26,705 nucleotides of DNA from Candidatus Roizmanbacteria bacterium UBA6242 (GTDB taxonomy: Bacteria; Patescibacteriota; Microgenomatia; UBA1406; GWC2-37-13), in contig DJWA01000002.1 of NCBI GenBank assembly GCA_002440905.1, forward strand, positions 303,534 through 330,238, in the 5' to 3' direction. Positions 15,142-22,557 of this stretch are shown here, one piece after another. The first letter of the stretch is position 1, and the number at the start of each line of letters is the position of its first letter. A program made the position numbers and the translations under genes. Under the pieces are notes generated by a model. The model saw only the letters and a program-made list of their open reading frames with translations, was not told the origin of the DNA and searched no databases.

Positions 15142-16762
15142 GCTGGGTGTAAAGTTCGGTAAACTTCTTCTGATACTCTTTGGCTTTGAGCATAAGCTGG
15201 GGGATGAGATAAATTTCCTTGACGTCCATAAGCCAGCTTAAGAATAAGTATAAAAGAATAAAAACTGAGAATGTTGAAAAAATAAGCAGGAACACGTTTA
15301 CGGTAAATGAGGTATCAAAAATTAGACCGTCCAAAAGCTTCATCAGGAAATAAGAAAAAACACCTGAAAGCCCTGCGGCTGCCGCCATTTTAGCCAACTC
15401 CTTAAAAATGAAAAACATATCAAACCCTCCGATCCGTTTGGATAATATGAAAAACAAAGCCACAGTATTTATCGTGATTGCGGTTGAAAACGAAATTGCC
15501 AGCGCCCAGACTGGGAATTTGAAGTAAAAAACAAAAAGAAGACTCAATGTCGTATTAATTAGTATCGAAAATATGCTGACAAAAAAAGGTGTTCTGGAGT
15601 CAAGAATTGCATAAAAGCACCTTGTCAAAAGATAATAAACGGTGTGGAAAGGAAGAGAAAGGGAAAAGTACGACAGGGTGACAGCAGTAAGAACGGTTGC
15701 GTCCCAGTCAAATTTCTGTCCACCAAAGAATAATCTAATTAACGGCGTCCTTGCGAATATAAAGAAAACCGCTGCCGGCACCGTTAAGAAGAAAAGGTTT
15801 AAGACAGAATCGGTAATGATCTTTTTGAATTCGTCGATCCGTTTTTCCTGGTAGATTTCGGTTAGGTAGGGAAGAGACGCCTGTCCGAATGCGATCCCGA
15901 TTACCGATACTGGAAGCAATTGTAGATGCTGTGCAAGGTAAAACACTGTATAGGCTCCGCCTCCCAAAAGGGTTGCCAAGGTTAGGTCTATTGTCGCGTC
16001 GATCTGGGCGACTATTACGGTAAAGGCACGGGGAACGACCATCCTTACAAAGTCCACCAAACCTTGGGTTTTCTTCAAAATGAAGCGATAAGAGAATTCG
16101 CTTCTAAAGAGTAACGGAAGTTGAACAACAAACATGATGAATGCTCCAATAACTACACCCCAAACGGGTGCCGTTAAAAGGAGAGTGTTGTAAAAAAAGA
16201 TGGTAACAATAATAATGGCCACGTTATAAAAAATGGGTGCTACTGCTGGAATGAAGAAAGTTTTATCAGCTTGTCCTAGTCCAGTTAGAAAGTTACCGGC
16301 CACGAGAAATGGTAGTTGACCTATAAGAAGAATTCTTGAATAGTTGGCAATCTGACTCATCTTTTCAATCGAATACCCGGGAGTCAAAAGCGGAATTATG
16401 TAATCCATCAATAGGGCTGTGATGATGATAAAAACACCCAACAATAGGAAAATGAGGTTGATAATAGATGAAATATTTTCCGACAGATCCTTTTTCACCG
16501 ATTTATATTTGACAAATATCGGAATGAAGGTCGAAGTCAAAGCGCCAGTAATAAGAACTTCAAATATTAGGTCGGGGATTCTAAAGGAGGCAAAAAAAAT
16601 GTCTAGTTCCGCCGCAGTGAAGTAACCGGCCAGTATCCTGTAGCGTAAAAATCCCGCCAAACGAGCCAAGACTATCATGAACGACAATAATACCGCCGAC
16701 GAAAAAATACTTTTTTGCCGAGAGAAGATAAAGTTAGAAGTTGTTTTGATAAATCGCTCCAT
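15134..16762 (-). CDS. murJ: Lipid II flippase
   Basis: MurJ (MviN) moves lipid II across the cytoplasmic membrane for wall synthesis. The 542-aa protein is hydrophobic throughout, with about 14 membrane segments. Family landmarks include MIVLARLAGFLRYRILAGYF near the N-terminus, AELDIFFASFRIPDLIFEVLITGALTSTFIPIF, and IGIAFGQASLPYLTEIYQE in the middle. It is divergent from mraZ with 53 bp between start codons, in which a TAAAAT box lies 6 nt before the murJ ATG. The next genes are the phosphorylase and mltG. Placement next to the dcw cluster fits a role in the same pathway. Confidence 0.95.
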   Translation of the reverse strand: MERFIKTTSNFIFSRQKSIFSSAVLLSFMIVLARLAGFLRYRILAGYFTAAELDIFFASFRIPDLIFEVLITGALTSTFIPIFVKYKSVKKDLSENISSIINLIFLLLGVFIIITALLMDYIIPLLTPGYSIEKMSQIANYSRILLIGQLPFLVAGNFLTGLGQADKTFFIPAVAPIFYNVAIIIVTIFFYNTLLLTAPVWGVVIGAFIMFVVQLPLLFRSEFSYRFILKKTQGLVDFVRMVVPRAFTVIVAQIDATIDLTLATLLGGGAYTVFYLAQHLQLLPVSVIGIAFGQASLPYLTEIYQEKRIDEFKKIITDSVLNLFFLTVPAAVFFIFARTPLIRLFFGGQKFDWDATVLTAVTLSYFSLSLPFHTVYYLLTRCFYAILDSRTPFFVSIFSILINTTLSLLFVFYFKFPVWALAISFSTAITINTVALFFILSKRIGGFDMFFIFKELAKMAAAAGLSGVFSYFLMKLLDGLIFDTSFTVNVFLLIFSTFSVFILLYLFLSWLMDVKEIYLIPQLMLKAKEYQKKFTELYTQHD

Positions 16763-16778
16763 AGTTATATTTTACCTA

Positions 16779-16807
16779 TTGACATTCAGCTTCAGATGGT
16801 GCAAAAT
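16779..16807 (+). promoter_or_regulatory. mraZ (dcw cluster) promoter
   Basis: A perfect TTGACA (16779-16784), a 17-bp spacer and CAAAAT (16802-16807) end 8 nt before the mraZ ATG at 16816. The weak -10 is overlapped by the MraZ repeat array, as expected for an autorepressed promoter. Confidence 0.65.
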
Positions 16808-16831
16808 GGTTTTATATGGTGTTTTTTGGTG
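16797..16831 (+). promoter_or_regulatory. MraZ operator: four TGGTK repeats, 10-bp period
   Basis: TGGTG (16797), TGGTT (16807), TGGTG (16817) and TGGTG (16827) are spaced by exactly 5 bp. E. coli MraZ binds three TGGGN repeats with the same 5-bp spacing in its own promoter. Here the array starts inside the promoter spacer and runs through the start codon, so the last two repeats are also codons of mraZ. Confidence 0.82.
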
Positions 16832-17211
16832 AATATCAACTATCTTTCACTTCTCCAGGCCGACTTGTACTGCCAAAAAAACTTCGTGAACTTTTAAAAG
16901 GTAACACTTTTATTTTAACAAAAGGATTTGACTTTTGTTTGAGCGGATTTGATAAGGAAGATTGGGAGAAAAGGGCCCAGAACCTGTTTCAAAACTCACT
17001 ATTGGATCGGGATAATCTGGAAAAACAAAGATTTTTGTTTTCGTCGATTACCTACCTAGAAATAGACGACCAGGGGAGGTTTAGTATACCCAAGAATTTA
17101 ATGAGTCATGCCGGACTTGGTGACAAGGCGGTTATCGTTGGGGTTGGTGATCATTTTGAAATATGGGACTATCTGAAATGGGAAAGATATATAAAACAAG
17201 TAAAAAACTAA
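16816..17211 (+). CDS. mraZ: Transcriptional regulator MraZ
   Basis: MraZ is the DNA-binding regulator of the dcw cluster and forms ring-shaped oligomers. The 131-aa protein has two SpoVT/AbrB-like halves: FFGEYQLSFTSPGRLVLPKKLRE (about 3-25) and YLEIDDQGRFSIPKNLMSHAGLGDKAVIVGVGDHFEIWD (about 79-118). It is a little shorter than E. coli MraZ (152 aa). The start is fixed by the family-typical GEY close to the N-terminus; nearby upstream ATGs are out of frame. Four MraZ-type binding repeats overlap its promoter and first codons, suggesting autorepression. The stop TAA is followed immediately by the rsmH ATG. Confidence 0.95.
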   Translation: MVFFGEYQLSFTSPGRLVLPKKLRELLKGNTFILTKGFDFCLSGFDKEDWEKRAQNLFQNSLLDRDNLEKQRFLFSSITYLEIDDQGRFSIPKNLMSHAGLGDKAVIVGVGDHFEIWDYLKWERYIKQVKN

Positions 17212-18030
17212 ATGCATACACCTGTACTTTTAAAATCAGCGATAGAGAACTTAGAGGTCAAAAAGGGTGGCACGTATATAGACGCCACGTACGGTGAGGG
17301 CGGTTATACGAAGGAAATCCTTAATAAGGGCGGTCGGGTATTGGCGATAGACCTTGATCCAGGGCAAATTGAGTCGTCGAAAATCAAAGACGATAATTTG
17401 ACGATGGTGATTGGTAATTTTGCCAATATTGAAAAAATTGCCAAAGACAATGGTTTTGAAGAGGTTGATGGAATCGTTTTTGACCTAGGGCTGTCTATGG
17501 GACAACTGGATTTCGGAGGGCGGGGCCTTTCTTACAACAAGCCCGACGAAGAAATAGACATGAGGATCGGTCAGAGTGATGAAATGAAGGCCTCGGAGCT
17601 CATTTTTAAACTGAAGGAAGATGAGCTTTATGAAGTATTAGCAAAGGGAAGTGAGGAGATAAAGTCCAAAGACATTGCTAGATCGATTAAAGGAGGAAAA
17701 AAAATAAAGACGGTAGGAGACCTTATAAAAGCGATCGATCGAGCGGTCGGGTTTAAGAGTCGAACCGTTTACGCCAGAATATTTCAAGCGTTAAGGATCG
17801 AGGTTAATCACGAATTCGATAATCTGAGAAGCGGTCTTGAAGGAGCGGCCTCTTTAATAAAAAAAGACGGAAAGATAGTTGTCGTAAGTTTTCATTCGCT
17901 TGAGGATAGGATAGTTAAAAGTTTTGGCCGGAAGCACGGATTTAAGTTTAAAAATGAAAAGAAACACGATAAGGGGGAAAGGCGGTCATTTGAGAGAAGT
18001 GCCAAAATCAGGACATTATATTATGAATAA
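17212..18030 (+). CDS. rsmH: 16S rRNA (cytosine-1402-N4)-methyltransferase
   Basis: RsmH (MraW) methylates C1402 of 16S rRNA in the decoding centre, using SAM. The 272-aa protein begins MHTPVLLKSAIENL, typical of the family, with the SAM-binding loop YIDATYGEGGYTKEIL (22-37), VDGIVFDLGLSMGQLDFGGRGLSY, RIFQALRIEVNHE and VVSFHSLEDRIVKSF. The length is a little below the usual 300 or so. It directly follows mraZ, the conserved order in the dcw cluster, and its last 8 nt overlap the start of the ftsL-like gene. Confidence 0.97.
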   Translation: MHTPVLLKSAIENLEVKKGGTYIDATYGEGGYTKEILNKGGRVLAIDLDPGQIESSKIKDDNLTMVIGNFANIEKIAKDNGFEEVDGIVFDLGLSMGQLDFGGRGLSYNKPDEEIDMRIGQSDEMKASELIFKLKEDELYEVLAKGSEEIKSKDIARSIKGGKKIKTVGDLIKAIDRAVGFKSRTVYARIFQALRIEVNHEFDNLRSGLEGAASLIKKDGKIVVVSFHSLEDRIVKSFGRKHGFKFKNEKKHDKGERRSFERSAKIRTLYYE

Positions 18031-18304
18031 TTTATTCAAAACATCGGTCTGGTCGTTTTTACTGGTATTAGTTTCGGCTAATATATTGCTATTTGTATCG
18101 AGTATCGGCATAAGCGACAAGATCAATGAATTTGAAAAAAAGACAAGATTACTACACGAGGAAAATCTAACACTTGAGAAAAAGGTTTCTAACCTGACTT
18201 CACTGGATTTTGCTAGACAGAAGGCCGAAGAAATGAACTTCACCAAGGTTGCCTCCCCGACATATCTTGAAAAGTTGGGCGTTGCATATCAATATACCCC
18301 ATGA
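18023..18304 (+). CDS. ftsL: FtsL-like cell division protein
   Basis: A 93-aa bitopic membrane protein: short cytoplasmic N-terminus, one membrane segment (about 8-30), then a coiled-coil rich in Glu, Lys and Leu (about 32-58) and a short C-terminal part. Position between rsmH and ftsI, size and topology identify it as the FtsL/DivIC-type divisome component; the sequence itself is poorly conserved, as is usual. I chose the ATG at 18023, overlapping the rsmH end by 8 nt, since the longer frame from 17924 would lie inside rsmH and put a charged stretch ahead of the membrane segment. Its TGA overlaps the ftsI ATG (ATGA). Confidence 0.82.
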   Translation: MNNLFKTSVWSFLLVLVSANILLFVSSIGISDKINEFEKKTRLLHEENLTLEKKVSNLTSLDFARQKAEEMNFTKVASPTYLEKLGVAYQYTP

Positions 18305-19959
18305 AAGTTAAGCTTCTTTTCGTAGTTTTCATCATTTTTTATATTGCCATAATCGCCAGGCTATTTTATGTTCAGGTAGTTATGAAGGATCTTGGTGGAC
18401 AGGACCTCTATCTTAAAACCCAAAATCTTCCTGCGGAAAGGGGAAGAATATACGACACCAATGGCAATCCGTTAGTCTTGAATCAGAATAGCTACTTACT
18501 TTATCTTGAACCCAAGAAAATAACCGAAAAATATAAATTAGTCGACGTTTTATCGGAAAAGTTGGAAATGGAGAAAGCCTCTCTTGAAGCTAAGATAAAC
18601 GACAAACTCGTTTACCAAGCCATAAAAGGTGGAATTGACGAGGACAAGAAAAAGGAAATAGAACGTCTCAAGTTGCCAGGAGTCGGTTTCGAATACCAAA
18701 TGCAAAGGTTTTATCCCGAAGCGTCTTTGTCTGCCCATTTGACAGGGTTTGTGGGAAAAGGTGATAAGGGAGAGAGTATCGGGTACTTCGGGCTCGAGGG
18801 GTATTACAACAAAGATTTAATAGGTTTGCCGGGCATTCTGCAGACCGAACGGGACATCATAGGGCGTCCGATATTCGTCGGAACTCAAAACAAGGTCGAC
18901 GCCGAGAATGGCCGGGATCTGTACCTTACGATAGACAAATCTGTACAGGAAATTGCCAAAAGAAGGCTGAGGGAAGGCCTTGAGAATTACGATGCCAAAC
19001 AAGGGTGTGTGATTGTAGCCGACCCCAACACCATGGCAATAATCGCCCTCTCTTGTTTGCCTGACTATGATATGGATAGGTATTTTGAATTTACAGAAGA
19101 GTACTTCGAGGATCCGGTTGTGTCTGAAGTATATGAACCGGGATCGATTTTCAAACCCTTAGTCGTGGCGGCAGCTCTGGATGCAAAAAAGATTAAGCCC
19201 GACGAACAGATGGAAGAGGACGGACCGGTGACCATAGGGGAGTATACGATCAAAACCTGGGACGATAAATATGCAGGTCGGATTTCGATGACCCGAATTC
19301 TGGAAAAATCGTCAAACGTCGGCATGGTATATATCGGCCGCAAGATGGGGAATAAAACTTTATATGCGTATTTGGAAAAATACGGATTTGGCCAGACAAC
19401 GGGAATAGATCTTCAGGGTGAGACTTCTGGGTACCTGAAGCCTTACGAAAACTGGTACGAGATCGATTTTTCCACCGTCACATTCGGACAGGGAATAGCG
19501 GTTACGCCAATCCAAATGCTCCGATCATTTGCGGCAATTGTAAATGGAGGCAAGCTTATGAAGCCCTATGTGGTATCAAAGGTTGTCACCCATAGCAGGG
19601 AAAAAACCATTTCTCCGGTCGTTGAGAGGAAAATCATCAGTCCGAGGACCTCAGAAATAATAAAAAAAATGCTGGTTTCAACCGTTCAGAACGCCGAAGC
19701 TAAATGGGACATGCCTGAAGGTTATTTGATAGGGGGTAAGACCGGGACTGCCCAAATACCAATAGAAGGACATTATGACCCTTCAAAAACTATCGCATCT
19801 TTTGTAGGATTCGCTCCAGCCGATAATCCAAAGTTTATTGCTTTGGTGATGCTTAAGGAACCAAAATCGTCCCCTTGGGGATCGGAAACGGCAGCGCCTT
19901 TATTTTTCAATATCGCCAAAGAACTTTTAGTGTATTATAATATAGCCCCAACACAATAA
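18301..19959 (+). CDS. ftsI: Septal peptidoglycan transpeptidase (class B PBP)
   Basis: FtsI cross-links peptidoglycan at the division site. The 552-aa protein has one N-terminal membrane segment (about 3-22), the dimerisation region starting with LPAERGRIYDTNGNPL (43-58), and the penicillin-binding domain with the active-site SIFK (S282, K285), SSN (337-339) and KTGTAQ (480-485). No C-terminal PASTA domain is present. It overlaps the ftsL-like gene by 4 nt and is followed after 7 nt by the murE-like gene. Cluster position favours FtsI over the elongation enzyme PBP2. Confidence 0.95.
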   Translation: MKVKLLFVVFIIFYIAIIARLFYVQVVMKDLGGQDLYLKTQNLPAERGRIYDTNGNPLVLNQNSYLLYLEPKKITEKYKLVDVLSEKLEMEKASLEAKINDKLVYQAIKGGIDEDKKKEIERLKLPGVGFEYQMQRFYPEASLSAHLTGFVGKGDKGESIGYFGLEGYYNKDLIGLPGILQTERDIIGRPIFVGTQNKVDAENGRDLYLTIDKSVQEIAKRRLREGLENYDAKQGCVIVADPNTMAIIALSCLPDYDMDRYFEFTEEYFEDPVVSEVYEPGSIFKPLVVAAALDAKKIKPDEQMEEDGPVTIGEYTIKTWDDKYAGRISMTRILEKSSNVGMVYIGRKMGNKTLYAYLEKYGFGQTTGIDLQGETSGYLKPYENWYEIDFSTVTFGQGIAVTPIQMLRSFAAIVNGGKLMKPYVVSKVVTHSREKTISPVVERKIISPRTSEIIKKMLVSTVQNAEAKWDMPEGYLIGGKTGTAQIPIEGHYDPSKTIASFVGFAPADNPKFIALVMLKEPKSSPWGSETAAPLFFNIAKELLVYYNIAPTQ

Positions 19960-19966
19960 AGATACT

Positions 19967-21184
19967 ATGAACATGCTCAAAAAAAATCTCCAACCACTGA
20001 TAAATATTTATCACCTTTTACGGTCTTTCGCTGTTAATGCTTTGTACGGTTTTCCAGCAAAAAAATTGAAGGTCGTAGGGGTTACAGGAACAGACGGAAA
20101 AACAACAACAACTCACCTTATTTATCACGTATTGGAAAATAACGGGAAGAAAGTGTCGATGATCTCGACGGTTTATGCCAAAATCGCCGGACAGGAATTT
20201 GATACCGGGTTTCATGTGACAACACCCGACGCCTTAAAGGTTTCCAAATATCTCAAAATGGCGGTTGACAACGGTGATGAGTTTTTTGTTTTGGAAACCA
20301 CTTCCCACCGGTTGGATCAGAATCAGTTGACCGGTATAAATTTCAAGGTCGGCGTGATAACCAATGTCACCCACGAGCATCTCGATTATCACAAGACTTA
20401 CAAAAACTACGTGCTAGCCAAAAGTAAGCTTTTGAAGAAGTCCGAAATAAAGATTGCCAACGTCGATGACGAATCTTACCCATACTTTAAAGCAATCGCG
20501 GGACTCAAGACGTACGGATACAATAACCAAGCGGATTATTCTTATGACTTTCCGGGCGATATTACGGGGTTCAATAAGTATAACTATCTGGCTGCCTATT
20601 CGGTATGTCTGGAACTAGGTATAACCGATAGCCAGTTTATGAAAGCGGTTGAGACCTTCAAGTTGCCAAAAGGTAGGTTAGAGACGGTTCATGATGACAA
20701 GTTTAAAGTGGTAATAGATTTTGCCCATACGCCAAACGCCTTCTTGAAACTTTTACCTGATCTGAAAAGAAATTACCTTAAAGCTGGTGGGCGACTGATC
20801 CATGTCTTCGGTTCCGCCGGGCTGAGGGATCAAACCAAAAGACCATTGATGGGTGAGGCGAGCGGTCAGTTCGCAGATCGAGTCCTCATTACAGAGGAGG
20901 ATTACCGGACCGAGGACGCCATGTCAATTTGTCGGGAAATTGCCAAAGGCCTTGAAGAAAAGGGATTCAAGCAGGTGAATTATGACCAGCTTCACGGAAC
21001 TGAAAAAACTTACAGCATAATCCTAAACCGCGAGAAAGCCGTCAGAACTGCTATTCGTTTGGCAAAACTAGGGGATATTGTCCTAGTGACTGGCAAAGCC
21101 CACGAGAAAAGCCTTTGCCGAGGTAAAACGGAGTACCCATACAGTGAACACGAGGCCGTTAAAAAAGCCTTGGAGAGTCTATAA
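19967..21184 (+). CDS. murE: MurE-like Mur ligase lacking the N-terminal domain
   Basis: A Mur-family amide ligase expected to add the third residue to UDP-MurNAc-dipeptide. The ATP loop VTGTDGKTTT lies at 39-48, only 38 residues from the N-terminus, whereas full MurE (about 490 aa) has it after a roughly 100-residue UDP-binding domain. The central domain has ETTSHRLDQNQLTG, VITNVTHEHLDYH and the probable carbamylated lysine K152 in AKSKLL. The C-terminal domain has HVFGSAGLRDQTKRPLMG. The site that is DNPR in diaminopimelate-adding MurE reads EDYR (311-314), and GKGHE reads GKAHE, so the amino acid added cannot be deduced. The position after ftsI supports murE. An ATG two codons downstream (19973) is an alternative start. 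Confidence 0.85.
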   Translation: MNMLKKNLQPLINIYHLLRSFAVNALYGFPAKKLKVVGVTGTDGKTTTTHLIYHVLENNGKKVSMISTVYAKIAGQEFDTGFHVTTPDALKVSKYLKMAVDNGDEFFVLETTSHRLDQNQLTGINFKVGVITNVTHEHLDYHKTYKNYVLAKSKLLKKSEIKIANVDDESYPYFKAIAGLKTYGYNNQADYSYDFPGDITGFNKYNYLAAYSVCLELGITDSQFMKAVETFKLPKGRLETVHDDKFKVVIDFAHTPNAFLKLLPDLKRNYLKAGGRLIHVFGSAGLRDQTKRPLMGEASGQFADRVLITEEDYRTEDAMSICREIAKGLEEKGFKQVNYDQLHGTEKTYSIILNREKAVRTAIRLAKLGDIVLVTGKAHEKSLCRGKTEYPYSEHEAVKKALESL

Positions 21185-21188
21185 TAAA

Positions 21189-21926
21189 ATGATTATTTAC
21201 GATTCCGCCCTAAAAATATTTTACTCAACTCTCATTAATGATGATTTATTTTTCTCTGGCTTCTCAACAAAGTCGCAAGGTGATGCTAGAAGCATTGAGC
21301 CAATCTTTAGGTTTTTCAAAGAAAATAATGTTGAATTCAAAAAACTTGTCACGCTGGAGCAGATCCATTCAGTAAACGTTGAGGAATATACAGCAATGGA
21401 TAATGAGAGTTTTACTAAAATTGAGGAAACCGATGGCATCGTTACCCGAAAGAGTAATACAGTCATTACAGCCAGGACCGGAGATTGCTGCCCCATTATA
21501 TTTGTTGACAAGGAAAATAAAATAATCGGTGTTTCCCACCAAGGCTGGAGGGGATCCTTAAAAAGAATGGCTCAAAAGATGGTTGAAAGAATGGTTAAGA
21601 TGGGGGCAAAAGTTGAGTCTATAAAAGTGGCGATCGGGCCGACTATCGGAGAATGTTGCTATGACGTATCTGACGACCGGTATTACCAATTTCTTGAGGA
21701 GTTTAACGGCTATTCCGAAAAGATATTCCATTTCAGGAATGGCAAAAGGCACCTCAATCTAGCTTTATTAAACTATCTGCTTTTAAGAGACGTCGGGATA
21801 GATATCAAAAACATTGACCACTTCCCATTCTGCACCAAATGCGATACCAAAAGATTCTTTTCCTTCCGTCGGGATCGCAAGAAAGAGGACTACGGAGAAA
21901 TGTTTAGTTTTATAGTTTATTCCTGA
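21189..21926 (+). CDS. pgeF: Peptidoglycan editing factor (laccase-domain protein)
   Basis: PgeF (YfiH) is reported to remove misincorporated L-Ser from the UDP-MurNAc-amino acid made by MurC. The 245-aa protein shows the metal ligands in EQIHSVNV (H60), TGDCCPIIF (C100 or C101) and SHQGWRGS (H117), and then AIGPTIGECCYDV and FFSFRRDR. The ATG at 21189 is 4 nt after the murE-like stop; the longer frame from 21144 would overlap that gene by 41 nt and add a non-homologous stretch. Closeness to murC-murB fits the proposed role. The next gene appears to have its own promoter. Confidence 0.92.
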   Translation: MIIYDSALKIFYSTLINDDLFFSGFSTKSQGDARSIEPIFRFFKENNVEFKKLVTLEQIHSVNVEEYTAMDNESFTKIEETDGIVTRKSNTVITARTGDCCPIIFVDKENKIIGVSHQGWRGSLKRMAQKMVERMVKMGAKVESIKVAIGPTIGECCYDVSDDRYYQFLEEFNGYSEKIFHFRNGKRHLNLALLNYLLLRDVGIDIKNIDHFPFCTKCDTKRFFSFRRDRKKEDYGEMFSFIVYS

Positions 21927-21953
21927 GTTTTCTATCCTATAGTGATGTATTTG

Positions 21954-21962
21954 TGGTATAAT
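21954..21962 (+). promoter_or_regulatory. Extended -10 promoter of the unknown dcw gene
   Basis: TGG plus a perfect TATAAT (21957-21962) matches the extended -10 form and ends 10 nt before the ATG at 21973. No -35 box is evident, as is common for this promoter type. Confidence 0.55.
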
Positions 21963-21972
21963 CTGACTAATT

Positions 21973-22545
21973 ATGCCAAATGAATTACTTGCCAATGGCA
22001 AAATTGGAGGTCTTCCTAAAAAAATTTTCGATAACCAGAGATTTAACGGATTTATGAAAGGTAATTCAGGCAACCCATTATTTATAGATTTGTCGCCTGG
22101 TTCGGTTCGTATTTGGGACATGGTTTGGGATTGTCACTTCATAGCAAGTGTCGATAACGGAGTTCTCACAATTGACGCCTGGACAAAAGGTTTTGAAGGT
22201 ACTGATAGAAAACACCCCGATCTATACTTTGGTGAACTATTGGCAAATGCCATGGACAGATTCAAAGCCAACAACGTCGTAATAGAACGTGTACTTTGCG
22301 AGTGGGAAGCAGATTGGCAAGAATCAAGAACGAGCGATATCTATTGGGAATTTATGAGTCAGTTAGGGGAATCGCCTTCAGTCAATGAGATGAGGAATGC
22401 TGCTTACAATACTTCAGCGGGTCGTATTTTCAGAAAATTTGGCTTCACTAAGGTTGACGAAGTTGAAATCAGAAAGTTTTTGAATAAGGAAAAAGTGGTC
22501 GCCTCTTTTCTTAAGGAGGATGAGGCCGTGGCTATTGTTGTATAA
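21973..22545 (+). CDS. Conserved-looking protein of unknown function inside the dcw cluster
   Basis: A soluble 190-aa protein with no signal peptide or membrane segment. I do not recognise its family. It is rich in tryptophan (WDMVWDCHF, DAWTKG, CEWEADWQ) and has a DxW-type acidic/aromatic middle. The segment AGRIFRKFGFTKVDEVEI (about 140-157) faintly resembles the C-terminal end of GNAT acetyltransferases, where a YxxxGF motif packs near the active site, but the acetyl-CoA loop is not seen. It lies between pgeF and the murC-murB fusion, where other bacteria carry murF, mraY, murD, ftsW and murG, and has an extended -10 promoter. Codon use looks like its neighbours. Confidence 0.8.
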   Translation: MPNELLANGKIGGLPKKIFDNQRFNGFMKGNSGNPLFIDLSPGSVRIWDMVWDCHFIASVDNGVLTIDAWTKGFEGTDRKHPDLYFGELLANAMDRFKANNVVIERVLCEWEADWQESRTSDIYWEFMSQLGESPSVNEMRNAAYNTSAGRIFRKFGFTKVDEVEIRKFLNKEKVVASFLKEDEAVAIVV

Positions 22546-22557
22546 TTTATTGACAAA

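Noticed and set aside
21180..21185. TATAAT just before pgeF
   Set aside because: It is only 3 nt from the ATG, has no -35, and includes the murE-like stop region; too close for a start upstream of the ATG.
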